A stretch of DNA of 18,675 nt. Origin: SHZL01 sp035292625. GTDB lineage: Bacteria; Pseudomonadota; Gammaproteobacteria; Xanthomonadales; SZUA-36. The DNA lies in contig DATDPS010000125.1 of assembly GCA_035292625.1 (NCBI GenBank), positions 1 to 18,675 of the forward strand, given 5' to 3'. Below the pieces are notes generated by a model. The model was not told the origin of the DNA. It ran no database searches and worked only from the letters and a program-made list of their open reading frames with translations. Positions 15,603 through 18,675 of the stretch are shown piece after piece. Every line of letters starts with the position of its first letter. Within the stretch, counting starts at the first letter, position 1. The position numbers and the translations under genes were made by a program.

Positions 15603-17395
15603 GGGCTCTCACCGCTGCTGTGGCCGCCGTAATCGGCGGCCATGGGAAATTCCAGGAAGGACTTTTGCATATCCCAGGCTGCCGTGGGGCAGCGCTCGGC
15701 ACAGAGGCCACAGTGTATACAGAAGTTTTCATCTTTAACCATGACGCGGCCGGTCTGCTTGAGCGCGTCAGAAACAAACAGGGGTTGCCCGGCTTCGAGT
15801 CGCGGGGCTTTCAGGCGCTGGACCAGGTCTTCTTTTTCGCCGTTAACCGTGATCGTCAGGCACTGGGTCGGGCAGATGTCCAGGCAGGCATCGCATTCGA
15901 TGCACAGCGAATCGAAGAACACCGTCTGGATATCGCAATTCAGGCAGCGCTCGACTTCGCGGGCTGCCTGTTCCGCATCAAAACCAAGCTCCACTTCGCG
16001 TCCCAGTTCCTCGAAGCGGGCCAGCAGCGGCACATGCATCATCTTGCGGCGTGCGGCCGGATCGAAATCGTTGGAATAACTCCACTCATGCATGCCCATC
16101 TTGCGGCTGCCAAGGTTGAGTAAATCAGGCAGACGGTCGCTCAATGACTCGCCCTGGCAGTGCTGGTGGATGGAAATGGCCGCCTGGTGACCCTGCTCCA
16201 CCGCCCAGATGATGTTTTTGGGGCCGAAAGCGGAGTCGCCGCCGAAGAACACGCCCTTGCGGGTGGATTCAAACGTCACCTTGTCGACAACAGGTTCTTC
16301 CCATTTATTGAGTTCGATGCCGAGGTCGCGCTCGATCCAGGGAAACGCGTTCTCCTGGCCGATGGCCAGCACCACGTCGTCGCAGGGGATGAAGGTTTCA
16401 CCGGTGATCTTCTCACTGGTGATCCGGCCGTTCTCGATCACGTATTCCATCAGTTCGAAGGTCATCCCCTTGAGCTTGCCGTTCTCGACCACGAACTCCC
16501 GGGGCGAGTGATTGACGATGATTTCGACGTTTTCCTCTTCCGCGTCTTCAAGCTCCCAGGCGGAGGCCTTGAAGAATTCGCGCGGCTTGCGCGCCATGAC
16601 CTTGACGCTTTTCGCGCCCAGCCGCAGCGAGGTGCGGCAACAGTCCATGGCGGTATTGCCAACACCGATGATCAGCACGTTCGCGCCAATGGAATCGATG
16701 TGGCCAAAAGCCACCGATTCCAGCCAGTCGATGCCGATGTAGATGTTTTCCGTGTCATAGCGGCCGGGCAGTTTCAGTTCCTTGCCACGCGGCGCGCCGG
16801 TGCCCACGAATACCGCATCGAAGCCTTCATCGAGCAGGGCTTTGAGGCTTTCCACGCGGTGGTTGTAGTGCACTTCGACGCCCATGTCGACGACGTAGCC
16901 GATCTCCTCCTGCAATACCTCGACCGGCAAGCGGAAGGAGGGGATGTTGTAACGCATCAGTCCGCCGGCCACAGCCTGTGCTTCGAAAATCGTGCACTGG
17001 TAGCCCAGCGGCATCAGGTCATTGGCGACCGTGAGCGAGGCGCAACCAGCGCCGACGAGGGCTACTTTCTTGCCGTTTTTCTTTTTGGGAGTAAGCGGCA
17101 GACGATCACGGATGTCATCCTTGTGATCGGCCGCAACGCGTTTGAGGCGGCAGATGGCAACGGGTTTCTCATCCATGCGGCCACGGCGGCAGGCGGGTTC
17201 GCAGGGACGGTCACAGACCCGGCCAAGAATGCCCGGAAACACGTTGCTTTCGCGGTTGACCATATAGGCGTCGGTGAAGCGGCCCTGGGCAATAAGGCGA
17301 ATGTATTCAGGAACATCCGTGTGCGCGGGACAGCCCCACTGGCAGTCCACCACCTGGTGAAAATAATCCGGATTCGAAGTGTCCGTGCGTTCCAT
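15578..17395 (-). CDS. GltD-like NAD(P)-dependent oxidoreductase with extra 4Fe-4S clusters, partner of KorAB
   Basis: A 605-residue flavoprotein related to the glutamate synthase small subunit. Numbered from the ATG at 17395: N-terminal Fe-S region (DCQWGC at 17-22, CDRPCEPAC at 61-69), FAD loop GAGCAS (115-120), NAD(P) loop GVGNTA (244-249), a third FAD contact GDSAFGPKNIIWAVEQG, then a C-terminal ferredoxin-like part with CxxC (484, 487), CIECDACLDIC (498-508) and CIHCGLCAERC (559-569). It probably passes electrons between ferredoxin or KorAB and NADP(H), as the korC product is thought to do beside KorAB in Thauera aromatica. I prefer the ATG at 17395, with AGGCAGG upstream; a TTG at 17446 would add 17 residues but has no ribosome binding site. 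It is first in the operon and its end overlaps korA by 25 bases. Confidence 0.88.
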   Translation of the reverse strand: MERTDTSNPDYFHQVVDCQWGCPAHTDVPEYIRLIAQGRFTDAYMVNRESNVFPGILGRVCDRPCEPACRRGRMDEKPVAICRLKRVAADHKDDIRDRLPLTPKKKNGKKVALVGAGCASLTVANDLMPLGYQCTIFEAQAVAGGLMRYNIPSFRLPVEVLQEEIGYVVDMGVEVHYNHRVESLKALLDEGFDAVFVGTGAPRGKELKLPGRYDTENIYIGIDWLESVAFGHIDSIGANVLIIGVGNTAMDCCRTSLRLGAKSVKVMARKPREFFKASAWELEDAEEENVEIIVNHSPREFVVENGKLKGMTFELMEYVIENGRITSEKITGETFIPCDDVVLAIGQENAFPWIERDLGIELNKWEEPVVDKVTFESTRKGVFFGGDSAFGPKNIIWAVEQGHQAAISIHQHCQGESLSDRLPDLLNLGSRKMGMHEWSYSNDFDPAARRKMMHVPLLARFEELGREVELGFDAEQAAREVERCLNCDIQTVFFDSLCIECDACLDICPTQCLTITVNGEKEDLVQRLKAPRLEAGQPLFVSDALKQTGRVMVKDENFCIHCGLCAERCPTAAWDMQKSFLEFPMAADYGGHSSGESPCQQRKAG

Positions 17396-17498
17396 TGCCT
17401 GCCTGAATTCCGTCGAAGTAAAACTGTCTTTTTGCGTGAGGCGCAAGGATAACGTTTTTGCCCGTATGGTGCATCAAGATAAATGGGGTCACTCAGCT

Positions 17499-17513
17499 GC
17501 TTCACTATGAAGC
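17499..17513. promoter_or_regulatory. Perfect inverted repeat in the divergent intergenic region
   Basis: GCTTCA-CTA-TGAAGC, a 6-base arm with a 3-base centre, lies about 104 bases upstream of the kor operon start and 97 bases upstream of the amidase start. It could be an operator for either gene. Such a short repeat can arise by chance. The rest of 17396-17609 holds no gene or convincing sigma-70 promoter for the kor operon that I can see. Confidence 0.25.
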
Positions 17514-17598
17514 GTACGAGTTGCCTACAGGGATGCAGGTGATGACCGCAACCTTCGCCGAAACCTGCGTCATGGCGAATTTCCTCAGCGCGGATGGG

Positions 17599-17604
17599 TA
17601 CAAT
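17599..17604 (+). promoter_or_regulatory. Candidate -10 element placing transcription start at the amidase ATG
   Basis: TACAAT matches the -10 consensus at 5 of 6 positions and lies five bases before the ATG at 17610. Transcription would begin at or next to the ATG, giving a leaderless mRNA. No good -35 was found at 16-18 bases spacing. Confidence 0.35.
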
Positions 17605-17609
17605 AGAGT

Positions 17610-18675
17610 ATGTGCTGCTCGTTTCAGGCAAGTATTACCGATCGGACCGCTGATCCGACGGGGCTTACGCTCGAGGAGGCATCCTTGGCCATGCGCGGCC
17701 GAAGGATCTCCCCGCTCGAGCTCACGCAAGCTTACCTGGCCCGCATCGAGCGCCTGAATTCAAAAGTCAACGCTTACATCACGGTCACCGGCGACCGCGC
17801 ACTCGAGCAGGCCCGAAGGCTGGAAGCGGAGCTGATGGCAGGAAGGTGGCGCGGGCCGCTGCATGGCATTCCCATCGCACTTAAGGACAACATTGACACG
17901 GCGGGAATCCGCACTACGGCGGCGAGCGCGATGCTCGCTGATCGGGTGCCTGCCGAGGACGCGGAAGTCCATCGCCGGCTGGAAGAGGCTGGCGCCGTAT
18001 TGCTCGGCAAGCTAAACCTGCACGAGTTCGCCTACGGGGGCACTTCCTCGATCTCGCATTTCGGCCCGGTCCGCAACCCATGGAACCTGGATCATATTCC
18101 GGGGGGATCATCAGGCGGCTCGGCAGCAGCCGTCGCCGCCCGGCTCTGTTGCGCAGCGCTGGGCACTGACACGCTGGCTTCAATCCGGCTGCCGGCTGCC
18201 TACTGCGGCGTGGTGGGCCTGAAGGCGACGCACGGCCTGGCGAGCATCCGCGGCATCATTCCGGTCGCCGAGTCGCTGGATCATGTCGGTCCGTTGGCCC
18301 GCACCGTGGTAGATGCAGCGCTTGTCCTGCAGGCGATCGCCGGCTTTGATCCCCGGGATCCGATGAGCGTGTGCGCCGAGCTGCCGGTCTACGCGAGCGC
18401 GGTTCTGCACAGCCCTGCGGGCCTGCGCATCGGCATTCCGCGAACGCCGTACTACAACGACCTCCATGCCGACGTTGCGAGCGCGATCGAGGCGGCGCTG
18501 GGTGTGCTGGGCGATCTGACTGCCAGCGCGCGCGAGGTGACGCTGCCGGCGACGCCGGACTTCAGGGTCCTGCTTGCGGAGGGGTACGCGTACCACGAAC
18601 GGTACCTCGGCGATGCTGCGAATCACGCCCGGTACGATCCGGTTACGCTGGCGCGGCTGCTGGCGGCCGGCGAGG
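17610..18675 (+). CDS. Amidase-signature family hydrolase, 3'-truncated by window edge
   Basis: The first 355 residues of an amidase-signature enzyme, which hydrolyses amides (family members include GatA-like, indoleacetamide and fatty-amide amidases). Seen: the catalytic lysine in PIALKDNIDT, the cis-serine loop PGGSSGGSAAAVAA, and the nucleophile region GTDTLASIRLPAAYCGVVGLK. The usual Gly-Gly before the catalytic serine is Leu-Ala here. The C-terminal part is not a GatA-type continuation that I can identify, and no gatB or gatC lies nearby, so a stand-alone amidase is likelier than a tRNA amidotransferase subunit. An in-frame TAG at 17604-17606 makes the ATG at 17610 the first possible start. 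There is no Shine-Dalgarno, and a -10-like TACAAT ends six bases before it. The substrate is unknown. It is divergent from the kor operon. Confidence 0.9.
   Translation, partial: MCCSFQASITDRTADPTGLTLEEASLAMRGRRISPLELTQAYLARIERLNSKVNAYITVTGDRALEQARRLEAELMAGRWRGPLHGIPIALKDNIDTAGIRTTAASAMLADRVPAEDAEVHRRLEEAGAVLLGKLNLHEFAYGGTSSISHFGPVRNPWNLDHIPGGSSGGSAAAVAARLCCAALGTDTLASIRLPAAYCGVVGLKATHGLASIRGIIPVAESLDHVGPLARTVVDAALVLQAIAGFDPRDPMSVCAELPVYASAVLHSPAGLRIGIPRTPYYNDLHADVASAIEAALGVLGDLTASAREVTLPATPDFRVLLAEGYAYHERYLGDAANHARYDPVTLARLLAAGE

Noticed and set aside
16160..17452. Open frame of 430 codons on the + strand opposite the GltD-like gene
   Set aside because: Same shadow effect; the minus-strand protein carries all the expected cofactor motifs.
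17458..17757. Open frame of 99 codons across the amidase start
   Set aside because: It is out of frame with the amidase, has no ribosome binding site, and overlaps the conserved amidase N-terminus.

Overview
This 18.7 kb GC-rich window looks like a chromosomal segment of a gammaproteobacterium. That is an inference from the fused aspartokinase/homoserine dehydrogenase (ThrA), the thrA-thrB-thrC order, the E. coli-like ThrC and AsnB, and the generally proteobacterial secreted proteins; no rRNA or tRNA is present to confirm it. I see no insertion sequence, CRISPR array, tRNA or integration site. Genes are tightly packed, and no stretch over 300 bases lacks a gene.

Layout. (1) Positions 2-1267, + strand: the 3' part of a PPK2-type polyphosphate kinase, then a small membrane protein of the DUF456 type. 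(2) Positions 1230-7703, - strand: an aspartate-family operon asnB-thrA-thrB-thrC, with 4-base stop/start overlaps at asnB/thrA and thrA/thrB. It makes asparagine and threonine from aspartate. Its 3' end overlaps the DUF456 gene tail-to-tail by 38 bases. (3) Positions 7957-12668, + strand: four consecutive genes that all encode exported proteins. They are a DUF3558-like lipoprotein, a large 32-cysteine protein with no recognised family, a carbohydrate-binding-like protein with two cysteine knots at its end, and a small protein. The second and fourth share a conserved six-cysteine domain. This cluster is the least explained part of the window and the best candidate for an undescribed system. 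(4) Positions 12733-17395, - strand: a three-gene operon for a 2-oxoacid (probably 2-oxoglutarate):ferredoxin oxidoreductase. A GltD-like flavoprotein with extra Fe-S clusters comes first, followed by a gamma-alpha fused KorA and by KorB. (5) Positions 17610-18675, + strand: an amidase-signature enzyme running off the window, with an unusual oxyanion-loop sequence and a start that looks leaderless.

How they work together. Regions 2 and 4 are central metabolism: one draws on aspartate, the other links 2-oxoglutarate oxidation or synthesis to ferredoxin and NADP(H). Region 3 is accessory. Every product carries an export signal and none has a recognisable catalytic domain, which suggests an extracytoplasmic assembly or binding function stabilised by disulfides. 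That function is inference only.
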